Assembly: GCA_036555325.1 (NCBI GenBank)
Contig: DATBLQ010000012.1
Coordinates: 1-27,850 of the forward strand
From: DATBLQ01 sp036555325
GTDB taxonomy: Bacteria > Pseudomonadota > Alphaproteobacteria > Rhizobiales > Aestuariivirgaceae
Direction: 5' to 3'
Length of the DNA: 27,850 bases
Positions within the stretch are counted from its first letter, which is position 1. Each line of letters opens with the position of its first letter. The notes beneath the pieces were generated by a model. That model saw only the letters and a program-made list of their open reading frames with translations. It had not been told where the DNA came from and did no database searches. Below are positions 1 through 7,597 of this stretch, in pieces. Both the position numbers and the translations under genes were made by a program.

Positions 1-25
1 AACGCGCTCGCGTATCATCATAACG

Positions 26-868
26 TCAATGCGACATCAGTAGCGGAACGCTCATGGTCGACAGTGCAGTTCTCGTGGCCCCTCCCAGCACATATTCGCG
101 GAGGCGCGAATGACCGTAGGCACCCATGACGACCATTCCGGCATCGAGATCACGGGCGCGGGTCAACAGTGCTTCAGCCGCATCGAGCCCGGTGGTAGGC
201 ATGGACTCGGCCGTGACTTTCACATCGTGGCGAGCAAGGCTTTCTGCCATGTCGGTGCCGGGCAACGTGCCTGCGGCTCCATATGACTTTGAAGGATCCA
301 CCCATATGAGTCGCACGTCCGCCGCCTGTTTGAGTAGAGGCAATGCATCGTGGATCGCCCGGGCCGCCTCTTTTGATCCATTGTATCCGCAGACAATCTG
401 ATCGATCTTAAACTTGTTCCTCGCCCGGCGAGGCAGGATGAACACTGGCCGACCAACGTCCATGACGACATTGGCGACAAACTCGACCTCGACTCCTATG
501 TCGGCTTGGCGATCGATTTCGCTGACGATGACAAGATCCGCAATCCGGCCGACTTCACTCACAGTCCTGGAAACTTCCGGAACGGTTGCCCTGATTTCCA
601 ACCACTCGAAGGATAAGCCGTTCTGGCTCATGACATGTTCAAACTTATCTCGCACATTCTTGGATTGTTCTGCAAAGTACTTGGTGAAAACGTCAATCAG
701 CTCTGGCACAGCGTAAGGCCCCACGGCCGGATAGACTGCTGGGCCGGGTATTACATACAACCCAACGATGTGGGCACTGTACGCCGCGGCCAACTCGGCG
801 CTGAACTCGATCAGGCCAGTTAGCCGGTCAATCTCGTTCAGCGAAACAAGCACCGTTTTGTAGACCAT
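26..868 (-). CDS. Universal stress protein, tandem Usp domains
   Basis: This is a 280-residue cytoplasmic protein with two Usp alpha/beta domains. The N-terminal domain begins MVYKTVLVSLNE and the second begins near IDQIVCGYNGSKEAARA. The C-terminus carries GAYGHSRLREYVLGGATR, which follows the G-2x-G-9x-G nucleotide-loop pattern of ATP-binding Usps, although the last position is Gly-Gly rather than Gly-Ser/Thr. The ATG at 868 was chosen over the upstream TTG-type extension because GGGAGA sits about six bases before it and MVYKxVLV is the normal family start. Usps of this tandem type are common in low-oxygen and stress regulons of alphaproteobacteria. A second Usp of the same architecture lies at 4839-5651. 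No FNR-like site was seen just upstream. The family call is strong; the particular stress is not known from sequence. Confidence 0.93.
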   Translation of the reverse strand: MVYKTVLVSLNEIDRLTGLIEFSAELAAAYSAHIVGLYVIPGPAVYPAVGPYAVPELIDVFTKYFAEQSKNVRDKFEHVMSQNGLSFEWLEIRATVPEVSRTVSEVGRIADLVIVSEIDRQADIGVEVEFVANVVMDVGRPVFILPRRARNKFKIDQIVCGYNGSKEAARAIHDALPLLKQAADVRLIWVDPSKSYGAAGTLPGTDMAESLARHDVKVTAESMPTTGLDAAEALLTRARDLDAGMVVMGAYGHSRLREYVLGGATRTALSTMSVPLLMSH

Positions 869-975
869 TGATTGTCTCCCTATTGGAAGCAATGAGGACC
901 GTCCGACATTACGTTATCAATTTGGCGCTGTGTCGGTCCCGACCCTGGTAAGACACCATGATCTGTGAATGGCAA

Positions 976-1010
976 GTGCCAGCCGCCACTGGATTGTTAG
1001 AGACTGGCAC
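976..1010 (-). terminator. Weak hairpin after the hsp20 remnant
   Basis: GTGCCAG at 976-982 and CTGGCAC at 1004-1010 form a perfect 7-bp inverted repeat with a 21-base loop, just downstream of the Hsp20 stop on the minus strand. There is no clear U-run, so terminator function is only a possibility. Confidence 0.25.
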
Positions 1011-1023
1011 ATGCAGTGCGGGT

Positions 1024-1197
1024 TCAACTCGACTTGACCTCGATCTTCTTTGCGGATTCTCGGGCCTCAGCTGTTTTCGGCAGAGTGACCCTTAGAAGAC
1101 CTTTCTTGAAAGTGGCGTCTATCTTGTCGATATCAATACCTTCCGGCAACCGGAATGATCGCTCGAAGGAGCCGAAGTGCCGCTCCTGAATGAGCTG
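1024..1197 (-). pseudogene. Hsp20 small heat-shock protein, C-terminal remnant
   Basis: The minus strand encodes 57 residues in an open frame that begins right after a TAA at 1198-1200 and ends at TGA 1024-1026. The peptide contains ERHFGSFERSFRLPEGID, then DATFKKGLLRVTLPKTAEA and a Lys-rich tail. This is the classic C-terminal half of the alpha-crystallin domain of IbpA/Hsp20 proteins. The N-terminal two thirds (about 90-100 residues) are missing, and the upstream frame is closed. The upstream DNA instead belongs to a different small ORF (1133-1255) read in another frame. An intact protein would be a chaperone holdase. The tail is too well conserved to be chance, but it has no usable start, so it is called a relic. 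Confidence 0.88.
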
Positions 1198-1255
1198 TTA
1201 CGAGAACCCCACCCAGGAGGGTGAGCAACAACAAAAATTTGGCGGGCCCTTGCAT
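1133..1255 (-). CDS. Small membrane or secreted ORF joined to hsp20 relic
   Basis: This 40-residue ORF starts MQGPAKFLLLLTLLGG and continues with a hydrophobic segment like a signal peptide or single membrane helix (residues 5-22). The ATG at 1255 has a good ribosome site, AGGTAGGAG, about nine bases upstream. The last 20 or so residues are read out of frame through the conserved Hsp20 sequence, so the C-terminus is probably not the original one. It looks like the 5' end of a small envelope-protein gene fused by deletion to the hsp20 relic. It follows the small ORF at 1284-1478 by 28 bases and could be co-transcribed with it. The function is not recognised. Confidence 0.45.
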   Translation of the reverse strand: MQGPAKFLLLLTLLGGVLVTAHSGAALRLLRAIIPVAGRY

Positions 1256-1283
1256 GTTTCTCACTCCTACCTCAGATCGGACA

Positions 1284-1478
1284 CTAAACGTCTGCGCAGT
1301 AGGAAAGAGCACAGGGTTCGATGGTTATTTCTCCCTTGAGTGGGAACACCAGGTTCTTTTTGACAACGGTAGTGTTCGGCGCAATGGCGCTGGCCATGGG
1401 GGTTGGCTGCGAAGCCATGAAGACGACAGTCATGATGACCCCAAAACCAAATGCGGCGGTGACGATTCCCTTAAACAT
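1284..1478 (-). CDS. Small hypothetical protein with N-terminal membrane segment
   Basis: This 64-residue ORF begins MFKGIVTAAFGFGVIMTVVF, a hydrophobic stretch consistent with a signal anchor or signal peptide, followed by a short Ala/Pro-rich linker. The C-terminal part is polar and has two Cys (EPCALSYCADV). AGGAC lies about nine bases before the ATG. It directly precedes the second tiny membrane ORF at 1133-1255. I do not recognise a family. It may be a real small envelope protein; its length alone does not prove coding. Confidence 0.5.
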   Translation of the reverse strand: MFKGIVTAAFGFGVIMTVVFMASQPTPMASAIAPNTTVVKKNLVFPLKGEITIEPCALSYCADV

Positions 1479-1556
1479 TGCTCAATGTCCTGTAGTCTAA
1501 CCTCAACGGCTCCGACCATAACCAGTCAATTGGAAACTGAAATTCGGATAAACACC

Positions 1557-1891
1557 TTAAGGGAATTCCCCTAGCCCATCGCACTCACCCCACCTCCTGC
1601 CCGCGTCCGTCTCCTCGGCCGGCGCCCCGCGCCTTTTGGTCTCGCCGACTTCGGCAAGCGGCGCGTGGCGGCGTGAGAGTCCGGCCAGCGCGTCACCTAT
1701 GTCCTGGTCGAGCTTGTTGCTCCTGACGAACTCCCAATAGGCAGAAGCCGTCGTTACAAAACCAGGTGGCACACGCACGCCCAGCGAGCTCAGGTTGCGC
1801 AACATTTCGCCGAGAGACGCCTTCTTGCCGCCAACGCACGCCATCGGTCCACGTTCTCAAGTCACAACAGCTTCACCAGGGCTTCTTCCAT
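1557..1891 (-). pseudogene. ppsA: Phosphoenolpyruvate synthase N-terminal relic (copy 1)
   Basis: Reading from the ATG at 1891 gives MEEALVKLL, an in-frame TGA, LENVDR, then a frame change into ACVGGKKASLGEML, LSSLGVRVPPGFVTTASAY and a helical stretch through LSRRHAPLAEVGE (to about 1635). This is the start of the ATP-grasp nucleotide domain of PpsA/PPDK-type enzymes, which convert pyruvate plus ATP to PEP. The full protein is about 800 residues; here only about 85 remain, with an internal stop, a frameshift and no catalytic His domain. An FNR-like palindrome sits 74 bases upstream of the ATG, so the ancestral gene was probably oxygen regulated. A second ppsA relic lies at 19853-19995. Confidence 0.85.
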
Positions 1892-2223
1892 GCTTGTTCC
1901 CGATTTCTTTCCTGTCCGCATCGCGCGCCTCAGTCTAACGATGCTTTCCCAAGCGGGGTTGATCGAGATCAAGGACCCACGAGACATCATGGCGGTTGGT
2001 TCTACCGCCCGACGCGCCTGACTTATCGGACTTACGCCTTCAAATCGATAGCGTGGCCTCTTTGCGAGTAGCCTAGTTCAGCAGAACTGATAGGCACGAA
2101 TGCAGTAAGTCAGATAAAGACGATTGCCGTTACAGAAGCAATTTTCCCCATACTTGAATTCTCACAGCTAGTCTCTCTTGGCCGAACTCTATAACATATG
2201 CATCCGGGCGCCACCCCCCTCAG
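1892..2223. other. Intergenic region with no supported gene
   Basis: Apart from FNR-like box A, this stretch between the ppsA relic and the end of the P-type ATPase gene shows no convincing ORF, RNA gene or strong hairpin. Confidence 0.6.
1959..1972. promoter_or_regulatory. FNR/FixK-like box A
   Basis: TTGATCGAGATCAA is an exact match to the FNR/FixK/Anr consensus TTGAT-N4-ATCAA. Its centre is about 74 bases upstream of the ppsA relic ATG at 1891. That fits a class II activator site near -41.5 with a leader of roughly 30 bases. The promoter has outlived its gene. Confidence 0.75.
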
Positions 2224-4794
2224 TCAACGGCAACGCCATACGTCCGCGGCTCGGTCCGACCGGAAGAACCATACTTTCGTCACTTCCGTCGCTACGACAT
2301 AGCCAACAACGATGGCGATGATGGCACTCATCTGAAGTGCTGAGACCGGCACGAAGCCAAAGAGTGAACTGAGTGCTGGAAGGAACGGGATGGTGAAGGT
2401 CGTGGCAGCTACAGCGAGCGTTGACCACAACAACAATTGACTGGGGCTACTTCGAAAAGCCGGCTTATGGGTTCGCAGCACAAGGACGACCACGAGTTCG
2501 GTCAGTAGCGAAATCATGAACCACGAAGTTTGGAACGTCGCCTCATTCGCATGAACCACGAGCAACAGGACGGCGAAAGTCAACAGATCGAAGACCGAAC
2601 TGATCAGCCCAAAGACCACCATGAACTTCTGGATGTCTTTGATGCTCCAGCGCCGCGGCCGTGACACCCGTTCTGGATCAACATTGTCGCTAGAGATCGC
2701 AATCGATGGCACGTCTGAAAGAAAATTGTTCAGCAATATCTGTTTGGCGGCAAGCGGCAGGAACGGTAACAGAGGCGTCGCCAGGGCCATGCTCACCATA
2801 TTACCGAAGTTCGCGCTGGTGGTAATCGAGATGTATTTCAACGTATTGGCGAATGTCCGTCTGCCGTCTTCCACGCCCGAGCGCAGGACATCCAGATCGC
2901 GGCTCAGCAAGATGATATCAGCACTTTCGCGGGCGACATCCACGGCCTCCTCAACCGAGATGCCGATGTCGGCTGCATGCAAGGCCGGTGCATCGTTGAT
3001 GCCATCGCCAAGGTAGCCCACAGCATGTCCGGTTCGCTGCAAGGCGCGGACAATCCGCTCCTTCTGTTGTGGATCAATTTCAACGAAGAGATCGGTGCGT
3101 GGCGCGAGATGCCACAAAGCCTCATCCTTGAGTGTCGCCAGATTTTCGCCGGTAAGCATTGATTTTGCATCAAGGCCGACGGCCTCCGCAAGGTGTGCCG
3201 TCACATAGCGATTGTCGCCGCTGACCACCTTGATCTGGATACCAAGCCGGGCAAGATCTTGAATCGTTTTCCGTGCATCTGCTTTGGGCGGGTCATAGAA
3301 GACGAGAAACCCACGAAACGTCATGTCTCGTTCGTCTTCGCGGTCATAATCCTTTTTCGCCGGGACCTTGCGGGTGGCAACGGCCAGTACGCGGAAGCCT
3401 TCGGTGCCCTTCGTCTTGAAAACCGCTTCAAGTTCCGTTCGCAGCCCAGCATCCAGCGGAACCTCAACACCATCACGGTCAAGCGACGCGCAGATGTCGA
3501 GCACGTTACTGAACGCCCCCTTGGTGATGAAGAGGTGCTGGGACGGTGCATCGTCCTCGGCGACGACGATGGTGAGACAACGGCGCAAGAAGTCGTAGGG
3601 GATTTCGTCTATTTTGGAGAGGCCTCGTGTCGTCAGCCTCGCACTCCTGCCCGCAGCTACGATCGCGGCATCAAGCGGGTTCTCGATGCCGGTCTCAAAG
3701 GCAGCATTGAGAAAGGCGAGCCTTCGCACCTCATCCGAAGGGCGGTTTCCGGCGTCAAGGACATCGCGCAGAACAATGGTACCTTTGGACAGCGTACCCG
3801 TCTTGTCGGTGCACAGAATGTCCATGCTGCCGAGGTTCTCGATGGCATCGAGGCGGCGGACGATGACCCCACGCTTGCTCATGGCCCGCGCCCCAGCGGA
3901 CAGAGTCACACTGATGATCGCTGGCAACAACTCCGGCGACAGCCCTACCGCCAGCGCCACCGCGAACAGCAACGACTCGATCACCGGGCGGTCGAGAAGC
4001 AGGTTTACCGTCAGCACGAACAGAACGATGACCACCATCACGCGGATGAGCAGATAGCCGAATTGCCGCACCCCGCGTGCGAAGTCGGTCTGGGGCGGAC
4101 GGGCTCTAAGTCGCGCCGCAATGGCTCCGAACTCGGTCCGACGGCCAGTCTTCACGGCGAGGATTCTCGCGGTACCGCTGCGAACCGATGTACCGAGAAA
4201 GACGGCATTGGTTCGGGCCGCGATGGGCGCACCCGTCGAAATGATCCCAGGCCGTTTCTCGACAGGGAACGACTCACCAGTCATACTCGCTTCGCTGACA
4301 AGAAAATCCTGCGCCTCGATCACGAGACCGTCGGCCGGGATCAGATTGCCGGCTGAAAGAAGGATGATGTCGCCAGGCACAATCGTGCTGACTGAAACCG
4401 CCTGCTCCACTCCGTCGCGAACCACGCGGCACGTCAGCGCGAGGCGTTTCTTCAACTCCGCGACAGCGGTAGAGGCTCTGTATTCCTGAAAAAAGCTTAG
4501 GAGCGAACTGCCGAGGACAATCGCCAGAATGATGCTGGCGTCTAACCAATGGCGTAAACCCAAGGAAATTGCCGCTGCAAAAACCAAGATAAGGACAAGC
4601 GGGCTCTCAAACTGACTTAGGAAAAGACGAAATGCGCTCAGATGTGAGGAGTCTTCAACACTGTTAGGGCCGATAAGGGCAAGCTGCGCAGTGGCTTCAT
4701 TGGATGACAGACCCTGTGGGCCAGACTTCAGAGCTGCCGCCAGTGCGGAAACATCCTGGGCCCAGTAAAAAGATTCACCGTTGACCGCGCGCAT
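2224..4794 (-). CDS. P-type ATPase, MgtA-like magnesium importer family
   Basis: This 856-residue inner-membrane P-type ATPase has all core elements. An N-terminal cation-ATPase domain precedes the first membrane helices (about 62-105). TGES of the actuator domain is at 172-175, and the fourth helix has GLSPELLP near 284-291. The phosphorylation motif DKTGTL has Asp330, and the hinge GDGINDAP is at 596-603. SANFGNMVSM near 660-669 and LLNNFLSDVPS are typical of the P3B MgtA/MgtB group rather than SERCA-type pumps. Length matches the family (about 860-900). The ATG at 4794 follows a GGAG/GAG-rich leader. The predicted role is ATP-driven Mg2+ uptake, though the exact ion is inferred. It lies 44 bases downstream of the second Usp gene and may share its transcript. 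No upstream Mg2+ riboswitch was seen. Confidence 0.9.
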   Translation of the reverse strand: MRAVNGESFYWAQDVSALAAALKSGPQGLSSNEATAQLALIGPNSVEDSSHLSAFRLFLSQFESPLVLILVFAAAISLGLRHWLDASIILAIVLGSSLLSFFQEYRASTAVAELKKRLALTCRVVRDGVEQAVSVSTIVPGDIILLSAGNLIPADGLVIEAQDFLVSEASMTGESFPVEKRPGIISTGAPIAARTNAVFLGTSVRSGTARILAVKTGRRTEFGAIAARLRARPPQTDFARGVRQFGYLLIRVMVVIVLFVLTVNLLLDRPVIESLLFAVALAVGLSPELLPAIISVTLSAGARAMSKRGVIVRRLDAIENLGSMDILCTDKTGTLSKGTIVLRDVLDAGNRPSDEVRRLAFLNAAFETGIENPLDAAIVAAGRSARLTTRGLSKIDEIPYDFLRRCLTIVVAEDDAPSQHLFITKGAFSNVLDICASLDRDGVEVPLDAGLRTELEAVFKTKGTEGFRVLAVATRKVPAKKDYDREDERDMTFRGFLVFYDPPKADARKTIQDLARLGIQIKVVSGDNRYVTAHLAEAVGLDAKSMLTGENLATLKDEALWHLAPRTDLFVEIDPQQKERIVRALQRTGHAVGYLGDGINDAPALHAADIGISVEEAVDVARESADIILLSRDLDVLRSGVEDGRRTFANTLKYISITTSANFGNMVSMALATPLLPFLPLAAKQILLNNFLSDVPSIAISSDNVDPERVSRPRRWSIKDIQKFMVVFGLISSVFDLLTFAVLLLVVHANEATFQTSWFMISLLTELVVVLVLRTHKPAFRSSPSQLLLWSTLAVAATTFTIPFLPALSSLFGFVPVSALQMSAIIAIVVGYVVATEVTKVWFFRSDRAADVWRCR

Positions 4795-4838
4795 TCACAA
4801 CTCAATCTCCATCTGCAACGATTATCAACAAAGGAAAT

Positions 4839-5651
4839 TTAATGCGACATGAGACAGCAGAATGGACTGGACATGAGCAGATCTCGGGTCATGCCGCCAA
4901 AGATCCATTCGCCAAGGCGGCTATGCCCATAAGCGCCAGTTACCAGCAAATCAGCGCCCCTATCCGTCGCGTACTGAGTGAGCTGCGTGCTGTCTGAGTC
5001 TTGGGAAGTGACAAAGACCTCAGCATCTGCGTCGATCTCGTGTCGACTCAAGAAGCGCGCGACATCATCAACATGCTGCCAAGTTGCCTCTTTCTTATCT
5101 GCGGAACAGTATTCTACGATATTTACCCGCACAGCCTCATGCAGGAAAGGGAGCGCATCTTGGACAGCCCTACGCGCTTCGCGCGTCTCCTTCCAACCAA
5201 TCACCACATGATCTGCCCGCAATGAACCTACTCCTGCTGGAACAACGAGCACAGGACGGCCTGCTTTTAGAATGACTCTGGCGGGATCAAGCGCACTGTA
5301 AACGTCTCTTATCTCAGGATCCTGAGCAATGACAATAAGGTCGGCGCTTCGTGCTTCTCGCGCCAGCGCGTCTGTTGGAGAAGCTATGATTGATCGCCAT
5401 TCGATGTTTGGGCGCCCAGTGCCAACAATCTTGTGAAACCACTTCTCCCTTTTGGAGAGTTTTTTTCTTATATCGACTTCCGATACTCCTTCGACGACGA
5501 CCTCGTCAGCCACAAATGGTGGCCTGACGGCAAGGGCTGACATGCCGATCAGGGTTGCATCAAATTTGTTTGCAAGACCTGTGGCGAGCCGAAGCAACTG
5601 TTCCGGTTTGGAATCAGCGTTCACATAAAGCATCAGTGTCGTGTAGGACAT
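4839..5651 (-). CDS. Universal stress protein, tandem Usp domains (second copy)
   Basis: This 270-residue cytoplasmic protein has two Usp folds. The first starts MSYTTLMLYVN and the second near DHVVIGWKETREARRAVQDA. The C-terminal loop GAYGHSRLGEWIFGGMTR closely matches that of the Usp at 26-868, so the two are paralogues. The second domain should bind ATP or another nucleotide; Usps modulate survival under starvation and low oxygen. The ATG at 5651 begins the normal family N-terminus, but the ribosome site is weak (GCGAAG immediately upstream). A decayed COG2187-kinase fragment abuts the 5' end, so the native upstream region may have been replaced. Confidence 0.92.
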   Translation of the reverse strand: MSYTTLMLYVNADSKPEQLLRLATGLANKFDATLIGMSALAVRPPFVADEVVVEGVSEVDIRKKLSKREKWFHKIVGTGRPNIEWRSIIASPTDALAREARSADLIVIAQDPEIRDVYSALDPARVILKAGRPVLVVPAGVGSLRADHVVIGWKETREARRAVQDALPFLHEAVRVNIVEYCSADKKEATWQHVDDVARFLSRHEIDADAEVFVTSQDSDSTQLTQYATDRGADLLVTGAYGHSRLGEWIFGGMTRDLLMSSPFCCLMSH

Positions 5652-5668
5652 CTTCGCAACGATTTTAT

Positions 5669-5848
5669 TTTCTCACACCTAACAGCTTTTCTGCTTGGAA
5701 AAATCCATGTGGGGTACCTCATCGCTGCCAAAAAAACCATCGCTCCATGCGTATCGATGCGATCTACTGTCTTGGGTTTTCCAGAATAATTCTTGGGATC
5801 ACTGAGGAATCCAACTACCTCAGCTTGACTGCAAAGCGTTGACGTCAT
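5669..5848 (-). pseudogene. COG2187-type phosphotransferase N-terminal relic
   Basis: From the ATG at 5848 the minus strand reads SQAEVVGFLSDPKNY, then VDRIDTHGAMVFLA, then degenerates. The residues that should give a K-x-K-x-x-VRYPYxDFS stretch appear scattered between two frames (RYPTWIFPSRKAV in one, VPHMDFSK in another). The same N-terminal block is intact in the kinase gene at 21328-22377 (HMAWVFLAEDLVFKLKKPVR). The family is the aminoglycoside-phosphotransferase-like domain of COG2187. Only about 60 of some 350 residues survive, with an internal deletion and frameshift. It sits between the second Usp and the BON gene. Confidence 0.75.
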
Positions 5849-5947
5849 CTGGCGAAGACCTAAACTGCACAAAAATTGACGAAACAACCAGACGCCGGAT
5901 TACACCACAGATTTGCTGCAAACACAGAATAGATCGCCAAATAACAG

Positions 5948-5984
5948 CCGCCAGCCGGATATCTGTTGAAATTCCGACTGGCGG
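5948..5984 (-). terminator. Hairpin terminator after the BON gene
   Basis: The arms CCGCCAGCCGGA (5948-5959) and TCCGACTGGCGG (5973-5984) pair over 12 positions with one mismatch around a 13-base loop. It starts 14 bases beyond the BON stop on the minus strand and is followed there by a T-rich stretch (CTGTTATTT). A rho-independent terminator is the simplest reading. Confidence 0.65.
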
Positions 5985-5997
5985 CGAGGATAGCGCT

Positions 5998-6669
5998 TCA
6001 GTACTCTTCCTGGAACAATGGCGTGATCGTCAGGCGGTCGTCAACCGACTTGACACCGGCCACTGACCACGCGGCATTCTCGACGGCCATACGCTCATCT
6101 AAATTATCGACCTTACCTTCGAGCAATACCTTATTCCCATCGCGGACCGTAACCTTGATCTCCTGAGCTTCGATTTCCGCATGTCGTGTCAGCGCACTTT
6201 CAATCTTTTCCTTAACGTCATACGCAGATACAGCCGGCTTAATCTCAATGTCGTTAATTACACCTAGGACTCCACTTAGTTTTCTGACAGCCTCCTCAGC
6301 GGCTTTTCTTTGGAATTGCCAGGTTACTTGCCCAGTCAGAATGACCCATCCTCTCTCAACGCTTATCTGGATTCCCTCCTTTGGGACCACCTCATTCCAT
6401 TTGAGAATACTTAGAGCGCGCTTGGCAATTTCACCATCGGAGGTCTTTTTATCACCGGGGTATCGAATTTCGACCTCGTTGGCTAGTGCGAGCACGCCCT
6501 TTACGCGCCGAACTGCCTCTTCTGCGGCGGTCTTCTGGGCGTAACTCGCTACGTGGCCTGTCAAGGTGACGACACCTTCGTCCACAGCAACTCCGATGTT
6601 CGCCGCATCGATGCTTGGTTCGAAATCCAATTCATCCAATATATCCTGTCGCAGCCTTTTATCGTCCAT
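5998..6669 (-). CDS. Triple BON-domain protein (OsmY-like)
   Basis: This 223-residue protein has three BON repeats. The first is DILDELDFEPSIDAANIGVA to about residue 70, the second covers about 78-145 (GWVILTGQVTW), and the third covers about 150-215 (VLLEGKVDNLDERMAVENAA). BON domains are thought to bind phospholipid or stabilise the envelope during osmotic and other stress. No signal peptide is visible, so location is uncertain. The ATG at 6669 has GGGAGAG about six bases upstream. FNR-like box B lies 63 bases before the start, and a hairpin terminator follows the stop, so this is probably a single-gene oxygen-responsive transcript. A paralogue of the same design is at 25156-25821. Confidence 0.9.
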   Translation of the reverse strand: MDDKRLRQDILDELDFEPSIDAANIGVAVDEGVVTLTGHVASYAQKTAAEEAVRRVKGVLALANEVEIRYPGDKKTSDGEIAKRALSILKWNEVVPKEGIQISVERGWVILTGQVTWQFQRKAAEEAVRKLSGVLGVINDIEIKPAVSAYDVKEKIESALTRHAEIEAQEIKVTVRDGNKVLLEGKVDNLDERMAVENAAWSVAGVKSVDDRLTITPLFQEEY

Positions 6670-6725
6670 AACTGCTCTCCCTTAGAGTAAGATACAAACT
6701 CTGGGCGAGTTGGAGCGCTTTCGCT

Positions 6726-6739
6726 TTGATGTAAATCAA
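6726..6739. promoter_or_regulatory. FNR/FixK-like box B
   Basis: TTGATGTAAATCAA exactly matches TTGAT-N4-ATCAA. The centre is 63 bases upstream of the BON gene start (6669), well placed for class II activation. It is also 235 bases upstream of the divergent hibernation/cold-shock gene at 6968, too far for direct class II control. Confidence 0.8.
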
Positions 6740-6967
6740 AACCAATTCAGCACGATCGGATCAATGTCCTTAAGGTGAACGAGTCGCGTTCCAGATCCTA
6801 TCGCGGCACGTTAATCAAGGTCAGATCGAGAAAGCGCGCGATTGCCTGCGCGAACAAATTCGCAGCATTTGGCATGAAACAGTGCGGAAAATGCATTTAT
6901 CTAAGCGCGAAAAAGTCGTGAAACGGGCAGTCGATGGTGTGGGCAGCAGCGAAAGGAAAGTGAGTTT

Positions 6968-7540
6968 ATGCAGACACCCATTGAAATCGATTTTCAGGGC
7001 ATAGTTGGGAGTTCGGCAATTCAGGCGACCATTGCCTTGCATATAGCCGAGCTTGAGCAGCGATACGGTCGTGTAACGGCATGCCGAGTCGTGCTGAAGG
7101 GGCCTGGAGGTCATCAGCGCACTGGCGGGCTTTATGAAGTCAATATTCATTTGGCACTGCCGGAGGGCAGGGAGGTGAATGTTGGACGCACTGCGCAAGC
7201 GGACGAACGGCACTCAGACCTAAACTTCGCCCTTAATGATGCCTTCAAACGGGCGCGCAGGCAGCTTCAGGACCAAGTTCGCCGCCTGCAACACCAAGTG
7301 AAGCTCCACGAAACCCGGCCCACAGGAACGGTCGTGCGCCTCGATCAAGTAGGTAACTTCGGATTCATTGAATCGAGTGATGGACGCGAGATCTATTTTC
7401 ACCGCAACAGCGTGTTGAACGGGGGGTTCCACCGCCTCAAAGTGGGAACTCAGGTCGCCTTTGCCGAGGAAGTAGGCGAGAAAGGACCCCAGGCAAGCAC
7501 GGTGAGGCTGCTGGGAAAACATCGAATGCGCGCAATCTGA
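6968..7540 (+). CDS. Ribosome hibernation (HPF-like)/cold-shock domain fusion
   Basis: This 190-residue protein joins two RNA-related modules. Residues 1-112 resemble the HPF/RaiA (S30AE) fold that sits in the ribosomal decoding site and silences ribosomes, with IEIDFQGI, the Arg/Lys-rich helix FKRARRQLQDQVRRL and an edge strand YEVNIHLALP. Residues 117-182 are a cold-shock domain with RNP1-like NFGFIESSDG and RNP2-like EIYFHRNSV. The ATG at 6968 follows AGGAAAG. The methyltransferase/esterase gene starts 24 or 57 bases downstream, suggesting an operon. The 3' end of a close paralogue is at 27698-27850. The predicted role is protection of idle ribosomes or RNA during energy shortage. The domain call is good; the exact partner is inferred. 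Confidence 0.88.
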   Translation: MQTPIEIDFQGIVGSSAIQATIALHIAELEQRYGRVTACRVVLKGPGGHQRTGGLYEVNIHLALPEGREVNVGRTAQADERHSDLNFALNDAFKRARRQLQDQVRRLQHQVKLHETRPTGTVVRLDQVGNFGFIESSDGREIYFHRNSVLNGGFHRLKVGTQVAFAEEVGEKGPQASTVRLLGKHRMRAI

Positions 7541-7597
7541 TACCGACTTTCGCAGGAAGGTGCATTGCTATTTTGGCAAATCTTGATCGGACGTGAG

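Noticed and set aside
3193..4356. Long plus-strand ORF of 387 codons
   Set aside because: It is antisense to the P-type ATPase, whose motifs are intact; its translation is Arg/His-rich with no family features.
5318..5329. Palindrome CTCAGGATCCTGAG
   Set aside because: It lies inside the second Usp coding sequence and is most likely chance.
6811..6824. TTAATCAAGGTCAG as a second box before the hibernation gene
   Set aside because: Two arm positions differ and the spacing of 150 bases to the start is not typical.
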